Assembly (NCBI RefSeq): GCF_905220415.1
Contig: NC_059547.1
Span: forward strand, 4,104,501-4,168,500
Length of the DNA stretch: 64,000 nt
Direction of reading: 5' to 3'
Origin: Colias croceus
Taxonomy: Eukaryota > Arthropoda > Insecta > Lepidoptera > Pieridae
The notes under the pieces were generated by a model. The model was not told the origin of the DNA, searched no databases, and worked only from the letters and a program-made list of their open reading frames with translations. Shown here piece after piece: positions 50,801-62,418 of the stretch. The first letter of the stretch is position 1, and each line of letters opens with the position of its first letter. The position numbers and the translations under genes are program-made.

Positions 50801-52325
50801 TTCTGTTTATTTATTGTTGTAAATTTCTCGTATCAATGCATGTAAACAATATTAATCGGTAAGCGGACGGTTTCGACCTTGGCAGTACGGTCCACTTTCA
50901 TACAGTTTGTATGCCAGCGCGTCGTCTGCAAGATTCTGCGACATCACACATTACTAGAAAGCGATCCAGACGAATCATGTCTCTGGGACACAAAACAGGA
51001 ACTTCTCGAAACGAGTCTTCAATAATAGAGAAAATGTTTAAAGCGAAAGCATTATTAATATGACACAGTAGGTTTACCTACTTATATGGTTTGGATTTAA
51101 AATAGACTTATCAAACAATATACAATACTGATACCAAAATAATATAAACCATAAATTCGTTACATTATTAGTATTGAGGTCAATGAAGATTTTAACTACG
51201 CTACGGAACCATACACGGTACAGATTTTCACCGAATTATTTCTATATTCTGGGTGCATGTTTCACGTGCTTTTATTTCTCTAAAATAGTATGCATTCCAA
51301 ATAAGTATGCATACTGTAAGTTTGTTCTGAGTAAAGAGAGAACACGGAATATTATACCCTGATACTAAACATGGAATATTAAACTATTCAAAGTAAAATC
51401 GCAAAACAAAGCGTTGCAGCTTGATAATGTTGCACTTCGTAGAACATGTGATAAGGAATAGAGTAGAGACCTAAATTTAATTCTATTTGAAAGAGTCTTT
51501 ATGAGACCGTGTGAGATAAAATCTAAAGGACGTTTACTCAAATCATTTAATATATGTATATAATTTCGATGTCGAAACTTCCTCAGGCAGTGAATAAAAT
51601 TTACTGTTTCTTAATAGAAACAGTTTTTAAAGAATGGAAAGGTTAAGGTCAGACTGCACTATACTTACTACATTAAAAGGCCTATTTAAAGAATCCGGTT
51701 GTGAGATCTGATTAACATTTATTCACATCAGATTTATTTAGGTACAAAAGAAGTTTTAAGGTATAGTACGACTACACTTAAGTTCTATTATAATAACTAT
51801 CAACCTGAAGTTTTATACATTCCTGCTATAAATAAACTCTACAAGAAAAATATACGGAATAACATATTATAGACAAGGGATTTGTTTTTGTTGGTTGTTG
51901 AGTTAACAAATTATATTAAGCCTTATAAGGTTTTTTGAATGGCATTCCTTATTTGTTAAATATTTATGTATTAACACTATCATTAAATGAATTCTTGCTC
52001 TAAGTAGCCATAAATTATCCATACTTAAAGAAGAAAATGATATTATAAAATAATTATAGAAAATGACACGGAAAACTTTAGATTTATGATATTATGTTCT
52101 GAATACATAGCCAAAGGTAATATTTGTAGCAGGAAGAAAACAAAATGAAAAGCGTAACTACTCTATATTTTAAAGTTTAAACAATACCTGCTAAGTTTCT
52201 TATAATGTCCTATAATATTTATTTATTTATATTTATATTCGGTAGTTTTCAGAAAAATCTTACTGCTCCTGTAAGAAATTCGCAATAAATGACACTATAT
52301 TGATTAAGTATTTTTATTATTTCAG
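47814..52325. other. Intergenic or intronic DNA, nothing recognised
   Basis: AT-rich with GC-richer spots near 50300-50340 and 50870-50960 that show no coding pattern. Probably intron of the plus-strand gene if the upstream exons are real. Confidence 0.4.
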
Positions 52326-52396
52326 AATTGCGGCTGAAAAACACACGCGCCGGTTATAATGTGAGCGGCGAACGACGAGGCGCGTCTTCCCTCAAG
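52326..52396 (+). other. Candidate internal exon, probably 5' untranslated, of the secreted-protein gene
   Basis: A strong acceptor (tttttattatttcag) is followed by 71 nt that are clearly GC-richer than the flanks and end in ctcaag/gtaaac, a strong donor. One of three frames is open, and in that frame it joins the exon at 57445 in phase 0. If untranslated, it carries a minimal upstream ORF, ATG immediately followed by TGA (52359-52364). I favour an untranslated exon because the downstream ATG at 57454 opens a good signal peptide. Confidence 0.5.
52359..52364 (+). promoter_or_regulatory. Minimal upstream ORF (ATG-TGA)
   Basis: The sequence tataATGTGAgc lies inside the candidate 5' UTR exon. 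Start-stop elements stall initiating ribosomes in other systems. Its relevance depends on the exon being transcribed as leader. Confidence 0.25.
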
Positions 52397-52723
52397 GTAA
52401 ACATGATTTTTTTATTATTTGAACTTTGTAGATATTTCTGCTTAAACTCTAATAGGTTATACATTTGGGGTCTACTTTAGAACAAGAAAATTAAGAAGAT
52501 CAATTTTGGGCTCGAGAGCCCGATTTCATGGTAACCATATTTTATTTAGCAACACATTTGCATCAACATGTTGCGGAGTTCCAGACAGTAACTACATATT
52601 TACTAATTTAACAACGCATTATATCAAAAATTTCTTACTACAAAAAAGGTTAATTATCGGACAACTGTTGCTCAACAAAATGTTTATCTTGTATACAAAG
52701 CTTTAGAATTTGTAAACAATCAA

Positions 52724-52931
52724 TCTATACTTAATATTATAAAGCTGAAGAGTTTGTTTGTTTGATTTTTTATTTGTTTGAACGCGCTAATCTCAGGAAC
52801 TACTAGTCCGATTTGAAAAATTCTTTCGGTGTTAGATAGCCCATTTATCGAGGAAGACTATAGGCTATACATCATCACGCTATGACCAACAAGAGCGGAG
52901 CAATGCGAGTGAAACCGCAGGGAACAGCTAG
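52724..52931 (+). mobile_element. Non-autonomous Helitron-like repeat, family B
   Basis: 208 bp, starting TCTATACTTAATATTATAAAG after an A and ending gaaaccgcagggaacagCTAG before a T. It is the same family as 63153-63355 (opposite strand) and the fragment at 24094. It has no reading frame. Confidence 0.75.
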
Positions 52932-55259
52932 TTATAAATAAGAGGTGTGTGAGTTCTTTTATATATCGAAAATGTCGATAAAAAGTAAAAACTAAAAACC
53001 AATTCCTTGTCTTGAGTTTAAAAACCACTTGTTACATCTTTCCGGGTTCGATATTCGACCATATACTTACAATTAATTTGATACGTTATTCCGAAACACC
53101 TATTCCGATTTATTTATTTATTCGTTCTGAATTAAATCTAAATTATATCTAGGTACATTATCGTTCGTTATAGTTAGGCATACAACGGTTATTATACTAA
53201 TTTACTATAATTACAAGAATTTTAAGAAATTACTTTTCATAGATACTTTTCACAATAACTTATTATTTAGTGGCCGCTGCGCGTTACCTTTAGATATTAC
53301 TAAAACGAGTCCAGCAACACCAACATTCAGGTAACCTTTACGCTCGTGTCTGCATATTTATTGTGGGTGCACAGTAACCATGAGACGTATAAATGATATT
53401 CGCTAAAACGTCTGGTCTAAATGGGACGATGTTCCAAAAATACAACGGTGACATTTAATTATTGATAACAAACTTTCCATTCAACTTTCCAAAATATAGA
53501 ATAAATTACAAAATTCCGGACATGATAGACAATTATAATTAAAAATTGTACTTGACGATGTACCATAAGTACCATAGAGTTGATTGGAGAGACAAAATAG
53601 TTGCGGAGAAAAAAGTTGCTCTTGCGCGCTAGTTCTAAAAGAAACAAAATATCTAAAAATTCATAGATAATAGATATGTTTGTAAACAAATACCATATTA
53701 TAATACCTTCTATCGGTCAAATGGGACGCGTCACGCGTCATCGCGTATTACGCATAAAGCGATTAGGACTGTAAAACTGTTTACTTTCGTATGGAACATT
53801 GATGAGGCACATTTGTTCTGTACCGTTTGAAAACATACAATTATTTTCCCAAACAAAACAATAGATGTTTCTTTTAACTTTCTGTAATCAGTGCTTTGAT
53901 GCCGTCTGATTGCATTAATAAAATTAAGACTTTATTCAATTATACTTTACAAAGGATTGAATCAGCGAATAGCAATTTGGAAAGTCAATGAAATTGTGTT
54001 GACAAAGAATATTTTTTTACATAATATTAGTGGGTTGTTGTTAATAAGTAATTTTAGATTACCGAGTAAAAAAAATAAACATTTCTCGAATTATTGCAGT
54101 AAATTATAACGCCAGTTCTCTTCGCTTGAACTCTGCTTGACACGCTGCCGCGTATCTAGATGAATGAAATATTCTAAAAATAAATATTACCTATAGGGAT
54201 GCTACCCATACAAAAAGTTCTACTAGACCTTCAACATCAACATCATACGATTGCGGAAATGTTTCACACCAAAGCTTTGCACAGTTATTTGTTTTACTTC
54301 AATTAGTACGGTAGCTTCTGGTGAAAGCTGTAATTAGTATTATCAACATACCACATACCCATACTAATATGTTTTGTTGTAGCAAACTTTATCTTTTATC
54401 ATTGATTTTTGTTTGGAGTAAAAATAATACAAGTGGTTTCCCGATGTTTCAATCAAAAACTTGATATTTTTAAACTATAGTACGTAGTACGTACCTATAC
54501 TAACTAAACTGCTCTTTTTAAATGACTGAAAATAGATAAACGTAGAGCATATATCTTACAGTTGTATTTATCAATATGTATTTCCATTTTGTCTTTCTTT
54601 CGTGCATTGCATAAACCTACATATTATATCGCGCGCATTTCATCATCATCCGCGCTACCTACTTTTTATATAAATATTACTCAATTGTCAACGAGTCAGA
54701 GGTGAATCTGTTCGCTAATCAATATCCTGTACTCAAAGTTTAATGTTAGTTCATATGTAAATTTGGCCGAGATCGTGGCTGACCAGTTAGCGCTAGCGGG
54801 TAGGTAGACAACGCTTTCACGACGCCATCAATGTTTGGTCATTACCATACAATAGACATTAATGGTTTTGGTAGCTATAAAACCTATAGCTTGCTAATTT
54901 ATATCCACCACATTAAATTGTTCTATGATAATTTCTTCACATAGCGTCTATGGGAATAGCTTTATTAACTCGAAAATCGAGATATAATTATAGGTATTTA
55001 CTATTTATGTATTCTTCTTCAATTCTTGGAAAAAATATAACAGTTCGGAGTAGAAAATCTTTTAATCTCTTCAACCACAGATTCTATGAATATTCAATGA
55101 TGGTAAGAAGATAGTACCCACAGATAGTACCTATATCCTAGAGGAGTTAAGATCTTAATATATTACCTGTACAGTGTATTGACACTGGTTACATATTAAA
55201 AAATCTCAAAATTTGGCCTGTAAAAATATACAGTTATAAAGATATATAATTATATTAAA
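52932..55259. other. Intronic or intergenic DNA, nothing recognised
   Basis: AT-rich, no gene recognised. It would be intron between 52396 and 57445 in the preferred gene model. Confidence 0.45.
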
Positions 55260-55505
55260 CTAGGTTTTAGCCCGCGGCTTCGCCCGCGCAGTCAAAGAAT
55301 AACCCGCATAGTTCCCATTCCCGTGCCCGTGGGATTTCCGGGATTGCGTCATTTTACCGGGATAAAAAGTAGCCTATGTTCTTTCTCGGGTATCAAAATA
55401 TCTCCATTTCAAATTTCATGAAAATGGGTCAGTACTTTAGGCGTGATTGAGTAGCAGACAGACAGACAGACAGAGTTACTTTCGCATTTATAATATTAGT
55501 ATGGA
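55260..55505 (-). mobile_element. Non-autonomous Helitron-like repeat, family A
   Basis: 246 bp. On the minus strand it starts TCCATACTAATATTATAAAT and ends with the hairpin GCGGGCGAAGCCGC followed by CTAG, flanked by A and T. It contains a (CAGA)n microsatellite on the plus strand. It is longer than its relative at 30876-31052, which has lost about 70 bp of the interior. Confidence 0.8.
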
Positions 55506-57444
55506 TTAAATTATTTTGACGTAAACAATTTTTAAGAATTTCCGAAAATGACATAGATAATAGCTTTTTATTTATTAATTGTTAACTACTATGACCAAAA
55601 TGCTCCATAAAAATCACTCTCAGCATTTTCGCCAAAAACGCTTAAGATCTTTTTATCTTAAGACGTTATCTCTGTAATATACCCTCTTAAAGATTAAACA
55701 CAAAAACGTTTCCCTATTACGCTTCAACGTTAAAGCCATCTGTATAACACCTGTCAATCTTACGAGGGTTGTATAGCGCAGGCCGAGCGTGACTAAAGAA
55801 AGTTCGTAACTCACGTTCCCCTACTAGTAGAATGTTGTTGATTCACGCATATGTTTTAATTAAAGGAAGTAGACACATATCTAAACGCATTAGAGTGCAT
55901 CGAGTATAAGTCTGGTGATGCGCCTTTGTAGCGAGCGGTCACTTATTAACTCATGTCACTCAACTGAACTAACTAGTACGGCAATTAACGATGTTGTTTA
56001 TCTGCGCTTCACTTAAATTTTAATTCATACAAGTACCGAATATTCTCAGAAGCACTCGACTCCAGTTCTCACTGGAAAGTTATTTGTGTGCAACCCTGCA
56101 CCCATACCGTTCCGCGACTTTCGTCTCGTTCACGCATACATGTCAAGGTAGGGTTCAACATTCGAGGATTCGGTACGCGCTAATAATAATAACACATTGA
56201 AACGGATTACCCGATGTGTCTGTGCAATGTAAATGAATTCGTTACAACACTGCGTTGTATCGGTAGAGCGAGGTTATCGTTTCGATAAGAGATGTGATCG
56301 CGAAGTACAGATGGTGGGTGAATCAAATAAGCTTCAATCAAGCAACGATTGAAACACGGTCAAATCCCGTGAAGCGCTTCCGCGTGCGCGGCGCCTGGAG
56401 ATCGACGATCATTGCCAGATGCCGTCAATAGATCACGACGGGGTCAACAGCCACTGCCCTTGTTTTGTGCACTAAATTATTTACTAATGTACCAGATTGT
56501 TAATTCGCGTTAATCGTGATCATGACTAGGGTCAAGGGGAATATGCTCACAATATTAGCATAAATTATAACCTATTTAAATTGTAAATAAACTTAACAAT
56601 TGATTATTTAATTTTTCACTAACATTTCAAATAGAAGTTACATATTACGTAATGTGTTTGATTAATAGTGTTTTTAAACCTTTCGACTATTCACTATAGA
56701 CGTATTTTATATTTTGCTGCAAAATATCTATTATAATATTATGTATTCTTAAAACATTTATTTTCTTATAAAATTATTATTATACCTAGTAGGTATGTTA
56801 TTGCACTATAGAAATGTGCAATTGTTAATTAGAAATAATCGTTTACAGATACAGATAATACATAGAACATAGCTTTTGCTACAAAACAACGCAAGACTGA
56901 ATAAAAAAGAGAAATTTTTGTAAATTACAACATATTATGTATCCATTAGGTTGCTTTCACTTTCACCCGCTATTAAGGGCTTCAAGGTCAGTTTTTCGAC
57001 TCTCAGATCTCCATAATACCTACTCACGTATTTCGTCAAGTCACTCAGACAAATATAAATAATCCGATGTACCTAAATCTTTTAGTTCGATATGGCCGGA
57101 AATCGAAAGTCACTGCTCTGATAGAATCAGATGCACCAACAATAGCAGGTAGATTGTGGGCTCCCGATGAATAGATGATAGGTACAGTTTGTTTGAAGCT
57201 ATTGATGTAATGGATAAGGCCAAACCTTGATCTACTTCGGAACGCATTTTGTTCTGGATCGTTCGTTAACGACTTCTCTATCTTGAGTCCTTAGTCCGTG
57301 TCTGATTGAGCAATATACCTGTGGATCAATGTACAGTATATATTATGTGGTTATAAATGGGCATCTTTACCAAGAAATCATAATTATTTTCGATGTGATA
57401 AGAATTTTTGGACATTTATCTAATTATTTTATTATATTTTTCAG
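55506..57444. other. Upstream region or intron of the secreted-protein gene
   Basis: GC content rises at about 56080-56480, with a donor-like gtcaag/gtaggg near 56150. This might be an alternative first exon or proximal promoter, but no clear initiator or coding frame was found. The region ends in a pyrimidine-rich acceptor (ttttattatatttttcag, to 57444). Confidence 0.35.
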
Positions 57445-57453
57445 GTGTTTGCG

Positions 57454-57939
57454 ATGTGGTACACGTGGATTACGTTACTGCTGGTGTGCGCACTGGTGCA
57501 GGCGAATGTACCGGGGGAAGCCGGGCCGGCGACGGAAGTGACTGGTCAAGTTGTGGATGTAACTGGCCGGGTTGCTGATGAGGCCGGCCCGCTTGAAAAT
57601 GTAGCTCGTTCGAATGAGGATACAACCGGCAAACTTGCCAATGCCGATGCAGTAAAGACCGAGGAAACTACAAATGTACCTGATCTGGCTGCCAAAGCCG
57701 GTCCAGTTGGACTAGACATCAACCCGGTCACAGAAGTACCTATACCCGTGGCCACTACTCGTGCTCAGCCACGCACCCTTGACCGACAAGCCGCAGAACT
57801 CGCCTGGCGCACTTGGCTTCAAAGCCCTGAAAGTGGCAATCCTAATGGACCTCCAAGAAGAATCACTACTAAATCACTATTTATCACGCCTTTAGTTTGC
57901 TCGAAAGGCCAAAGGCTCGATAGGAATGGATGTGTACAG
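57454..57939 (+). CDS. Secreted-protein gene, coding exon 1
   Basis: The exon begins at 57445 after ttttcag, with nine untranslated bases before the ATG. It ends gtacag/gtaaga, phase 0. It encodes the signal peptide, a Val/Glu/Ala/Gly-rich stretch with repeated 'TGQVVDVTGRVADEAGP'-like phrases, and the C-x10-C motif. Confidence 0.85.
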
Positions 57940-59827
57940 GTAAGATCAATGTATTAAAATAATGCTTGTTATTTAGAATAGATTACCTAACGGCTTATTT
58001 ATATTAAATCTTATGACACAACATTATAGCTGCGCTATATTGGGCTATGTTATACTAAAAGTTAAGTTTAACTTTTAAATTCAATAGCGTGGAAAAACAT
58101 CATCCAATAGCTATTCAGGACTTTTAGTATATTCACGATCATGAATAAGCCCCATTTACATAGAAATATATATATATTAGGCCATAATGCCTGTACCCTC
58201 ATAGGAGGCCCGTGTCCCAGCAGTGGGAACGTATATGGGCTGATGATGATGATGATGATGATATATATATTAATAATTATTTTTGAAAATAATACGTTAC
58301 TATGCTTTTAAATGCGTAATAAGCATTATATTATTTCTCAAATATTACATAATATTACAGACAGTGACAGTCAACAAGGACGAACATGAACGCATTTTAC
58401 TGGAACAGTTAAATGCTTTGTTTATGAACTCCACACCTTCTAATAACGGTGACGTACTCTATGACTACGGCGAAGAGGAACCCGGCCCTCTTCAACTCTC
58501 TATACCAATTGGACTGGATCCATCTACGCAGGTGCTTTTTTATTTCATATTTTCATATAATTAGGTACATAAAGTTATTTAAAGGTTTTCATCCATGATT
58601 GATTATTTAGGCCCTAAATTAGACAAAAAATAGACATTTTACTTACACACAATTACTTCCACTTCAAATTAAGTAAGTATATAAAGATTTATGGCCAATG
58701 TGTTTGTTGCAAATTTCTTTAAAATATGAATATTTTCTTTTCAGAACCGCGATACCAATCCACTCAATATCGATAAAAAAGAAGAAAACATGCTAAACGA
58801 TGCTAGTAGCATCGAAGCTGAGTTAGAACTTCTAAAACTACAACAAGCACAAGGCCGCCTTAATGACACTGGAGCTGATAATACAAATATTTTATCACAC
58901 AATGTCTTAAACAACTTACTTTATTCCGACAAACCAAAACGAGATAGTCCAATGGTCAATTCGAATGAAACCAGTAGCCAAGAACTACCCGACGATGGAC
59001 AAAAGGAATTAGTTTATGGTCATGTTAATGTAGATCCGGTTCTTTATGACACTGATAGCCAAAATGAAGATTCTAATATTTCAAATCAACCAATCAAAAA
59101 AGATTCTTCCGACACTGTAAATGGCACTGCTGTTGACGCTCATAATGAAACGAAAATATCGGATGAACAAATGAGCATGCCTTCGCTTTCATCTAAAGAT
59201 GAAGATGAAACTAAACTTAACCCAGAAAACGACTACTCGGATATTGGGGAGGCAATTAAGTTGATCAGTAGATATGCCGAAGTGTCAACTGATGATAATT
59301 TTTCAAAAAATGACAACAAATTTAGAAATTCGGACGACTCTATACTAGGTACTCGCACGAAACTACAATACCGCCGTAATAAGCTAAAAGATTCTGTAAT
59401 TTTGAAAGATGTTCCGTCTAATTCGCCTGCATCAGACTCACTACTTGTACAAACAAGTCTTCATGGTAGACCTGGCGTTCTTTATAGGTATCCAAACGAA
59501 AATGTATCACCACCGGCAAATTATCCTTTTAAACGTTTGCAAGACTATTGGCCAGGAAGAAACCAGGTTGGAGGTGTTTACAATAACATACATCAAAATC
59601 CAAAACGGCACCATCATTCATATCCTCATTATTTCCGGCCTCGTGGCTATCCCGTTGACTATCCTGATGTACATTCTCGTATTGTGTACCCAGGCTTTCA
59701 ACATTATCCGCATAAAATATTACAACACAGTGCTAGTCCCGTCAGATCTCAATATAACGACCAGGATATATACAGTCTTCTGGGTCTAAGACATTGGTTT
59801 AGCAGCGAAGGCGCTTCAAAGAGATAG
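57454..59827 (+). CDS. Secreted protein of unknown function, three coding exons, 579 residues
   Basis: CDS exons 57454-57939, 58361-58531 and 58745-59827 join in phase 0 at both junctions (162 + 57 + 360 codons). The start is the ATG at 57454, 10 bases after a 3' splice site. It opens a classic signal peptide, MWYTWITLLLVCALVQA, with likely cleavage before NVPGE. The mature chain has only two cysteines, C149 and C160, in CSKGQRLDRNGC at the end of exon 1. An acidic segment (YDYGEEEPGPLQLSIPIG) lies in exon 2. Exon 3 is Ser/Asn/Asp-rich with many N-x-S/T sites, a possible furin-type site KPKR (282-285), and a C-terminal stretch rich in Tyr, His and Pro. No enzyme domain or transmembrane helix is visible. 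It is probably an extracellular ligand, precursor or matrix protein. The layout loosely recalls insect folded gastrulation (Fog), but I cannot confirm that. Confidence 0.85.
58199..58262 (+). repeat. Lepidopteran dispersed repeat ending in (GAT)n
   Basis: ggaggcccgtgtcccagcag followed by tgggaacgtatatgggc and seven GAT units. This type of short repeat with a GATGAT tail is widespread in moth and butterfly genomes and probably derives from the 3' end of a non-LTR element. It lies in the intron between coding exons 1 and 2. Confidence 0.6.
58361..58531 (+). CDS. Secreted-protein gene, coding exon 2
   Basis: 171 nt (57 codons) between atattacag and acgcag/gtgctt, phase 0 on both sides. It encodes TVTVNKDEHERILLEQLNAL and an acidic Asp/Glu-Tyr-Gly segment. 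Confidence 0.8.
58745..59827 (+). CDS. Secreted-protein gene, coding exon 3 (terminal)
   Basis: It starts after ttttcttttcag, in phase 0, and runs 360 codons to the TAG at 59825-59827. It encodes the long low-complexity, polar part and the Tyr/His/Pro-rich C-terminus ending in a basic GASKR. Confidence 0.85.
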   Translation, partial: NRDTNPLNIDKKEENMLNDASSIEAELELLKLQQAQGRLNDTGADNTNILSHNVLNNLLYSDKPKRDSPMVNSNETSSQELPDDGQKELVYGHVNVDPVLYDTDSQNEDSNISNQPIKKDSSDTVNGTAVDAHNETKISDEQMSMPSLSSKDEDETKLNPENDYSDIGEAIKLISRYAEVSTDDNFSKNDNKFRNSDDSILGTRTKLQYRRNKLKDSVILKDVPSNSPASDSLLVQTSLHGRPGVLYRYPNENVSPPANYPFKRLQDYWPGRNQVGGVYNNIHQNPKRHHHSYPHYFRPRGYPVDYPDVHSRIVYPGFQHYPHKILQHSASPVRSQYNDQDIYSLLGLRHWFSSEGASKR

Positions 59828-62354
59828 TTTGTTTTCTTGTACATTAGACAATTCGATGTTACCCGACGACATATATGGGAAGCTATGGAAGTAGATAATG
59901 TTTACTTGCATATTGATACTATTAAAATAATCGATTTTAGCATTAAACCGTATTATTTTTGCCATAGCTTTCGATATATTATCCTATTTATTTTAAAGCC
60001 AAATATTAAAGTCATAATTATATTTAAGTTATGTTAGCTATTTTAAGTTCTTGTAAATACTTTGAGCACGTAAACGTTTTAATTTGCTACTGATTTGTTT
60101 AGTATTATCGTTGTTTTGTATTATGTAAATTGTTGTATTAATAATCACTAATTTATTATTATTTGGTGTATATTTTTGTTGTTGTGAATTATATAATTGT
60201 AGATATGCAAAAGGATACTTTTACGGTCAGTCGGTAACTATATTATTTCATGTGCAATCAATTCGTAAGCTTGATTTTCTTTCCAAAGTATATAATACGA
60301 CAGACCGAAAACGATAAAGATTGGAATTGGCACAGGCTTGCCTATTTTTTAAGATAAATTTTTAAATTATGTTACTCGTACTTACTTATACTGTAGATAT
60401 ATTTGAGGACTTGTATTTTATAGTTCTTTGTAGTCTGCGCAGTAAATAATATTCTCTCATCAGTATAAAATCAGACCCACCAGACAAATATTTAAGGCAT
60501 GACCATGACAATACCTTTGATTTAAAATCCTTTAAAATTCGCAGAATACAAAAAATATTAATTAAACTATTATATTTTATAACCAGAGAATATATTTTCC
60601 AACTTTTAGACATTTTGCTTAATTCCCAATAGCTTGCAGGTTTTTCTGGAATATGGTCAAATTCAATTACTAATTTTTTATTCATAGAGAGCTGTAAGAT
60701 TACAAAATTTGAACCACTTACGTCATAAAATATGCGTATTGCGTATGCTTTATCAAAATTATTCAATTATAATATATTGAAAGCCGAACTACCCACATAA
60801 CGAACCCACCAAAGTTTAGTATAAGTGTATAGATTATTTAAAGTTCTACAAAAAAAATTTAGTTCTATATTTTTCATAAATGTGTATTTTTCTACTAAAT
60901 TTATGTACAATCAAAAATATAGCAACTACACTATTCTCGTATAAATTATTATTGGAGTTTTTATAAATATTATGTATGAGATACCTTGCCACATTGTTGT
61001 TACAATCATTTTTTTATCACATCCATTATGTTTCTAATAAATTATACCTGAATTAAACTGTCAAAAAATAAGTTAACATATTGTTGCAACCAACTCTAAA
61101 AGAACCTAGCAGTTTATATAAAGGGATTGGATTTCCCTTACTCAATTAAATAATAATTGCTCCTCAACATTAATTGCATTTTTATTTGGTTTTGGAGAAA
61201 ATTTTATTTTAATTTATTAAAATGTCAAATTAAATATTCAGTAATATATTTGAGCAAAACCAGTGTTAGCTTACATTAATAGATGCAATGCAACTATTTA
61301 CTTTACATTAAGTTTATAACTTACTCTCATTTGTTCAGTTTGCAAGTGAAAATTTCGCGAAAAACTTTCTCCGTGACTTTCTCTCATTACAAAATATTCG
61401 TAATACTCTTATATTTATCTAAACTGTACTGTACAAATGCTAGGCCTAAGGTTTTATAGTTAAAATAACTGTTTGAATAACATACTTAAGATTATTAATT
61501 TACGTTTCTCTTGTCTGTAACGCGCTTAACTCCCGCAAATTTAGACAATTATCATTGCCAGTATTTTATTGTAAATATGAATGTGTTATATTAAAATGAT
61601 CAAAAGATAAATTAAGTAATGCATTTTATTTCTACACATATCCCCTTTTAAAAAACGATATAACATCTGTATTTATACAGCATCTGTTTAGTAGAAAATC
61701 TAGAAAATAATCAATTGAGTAAAATAAAATAACATTTTCTATTATTTATGAGCTTTTATTGAAAAAAAATATTCAATCCTTTCATTATAACACAGATAAT
61801 TGTTGATAATCTACACATATCAATACAAATATATACTTGTTCACATTATAGAGGATTCCTGTCTTTGCACACACTTGTATACAACTTGGGCAGTGACATA
61901 CCCCTTCTATAGAAAAAAAAAAAATGTAACAAATCATTATTCCTTACTTATATGCAAACAATTTGTACACAATATCACAATAATTAGTATGATTTGTTAC
62001 AATCTTAGATATATTACCGTAAAACTAACTTACAATAAGTAGTTTAAAGAATAGAAAAGAAACTTTGATTTTGATTAGCTAACAATCAAGATACATTGTA
62101 TAATATGTATCAAAGAATTTACATCTAAAATCTCAACATTGATAAGAATAAAAACATAATTTGCAGTATGTAGTTAGTATGTGCAATGACAGGTTTTAAC
62201 ATTGTTCAAAATTGTTGATCATCAATAGCGACTACATTTAATGGGTGACTTGATTTTACATTTTATGTTTCTAAGCATGTTTCCAGTTACACTTTAAAAG
62301 AACCTTAAGTACTTTTAAAATATTCATCCAAACATTAATGTCCACACAATATTT
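59828..62354. other. Convergent 3' UTR and intergenic region
   Basis: It lies between the stop codons of the plus-strand secreted-protein gene and minus-strand GID4. Plus-strand ATTAAA hexamers occur from 59922 (for example 59942-59947); the first AATAAA I find is at 61036-61041. For GID4 the nearest minus-strand signals are ATTAAA at 62237-62242 and AATAAA at 61755-61760. A 126-codon minus-strand frame (60386-60766) lacks an ATG near its start and looks like chance. Confidence 0.5.
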
Positions 62355-62418
62355 TCATCTAAATTCATAAATTTGGATACTGTGTTCTGGAACATGGCTT
62401 AAAGTTAGCGATTGGAAC
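62355..62418 (-). CDS. Gid4: Gid4 exon 4 (terminal coding)
   Basis: It follows the acceptor ctttctttcag and begins with G, completing the split Trp codon. It encodes FQSLTLSHVPEHSIQIYEFR and the TGA stop (62355-62357). It is too short to stand out as an ORF; it was located by homology to the conserved GID4 C-terminus. Confidence 0.93.

Noticed and set aside
54765..54850. Possible tRNA-like or SINE head (gtggctgaccagttagcgctagcggg)
   Set aside because: No cloverleaf could be drawn and no second copy was recognised in the window.
59409..59789. 126-codon plus-strand frame
   Set aside because: It lies entirely inside coding exon 3 of the secreted-protein gene in another frame; the in-register 360-codon frame is the real one.
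58790..59827. Single-exon gene starting at the internal ATG 58790
   Set aside because: The frame extends upstream to a consensus acceptor at 58744 and joins exon 2 in phase, giving a protein with a signal peptide; a start at 58790 would leave exons 1 and 2 unexplained.
60386..60766. 126-codon minus-strand frame antisense to the 3' UTR region
   Set aside because: It opens with TTG rather than ATG, has AT-driven composition (Lys, Asn, Ile, Tyr, Leu), no recognisable motif and no splice partner. Chance is the best explanation.
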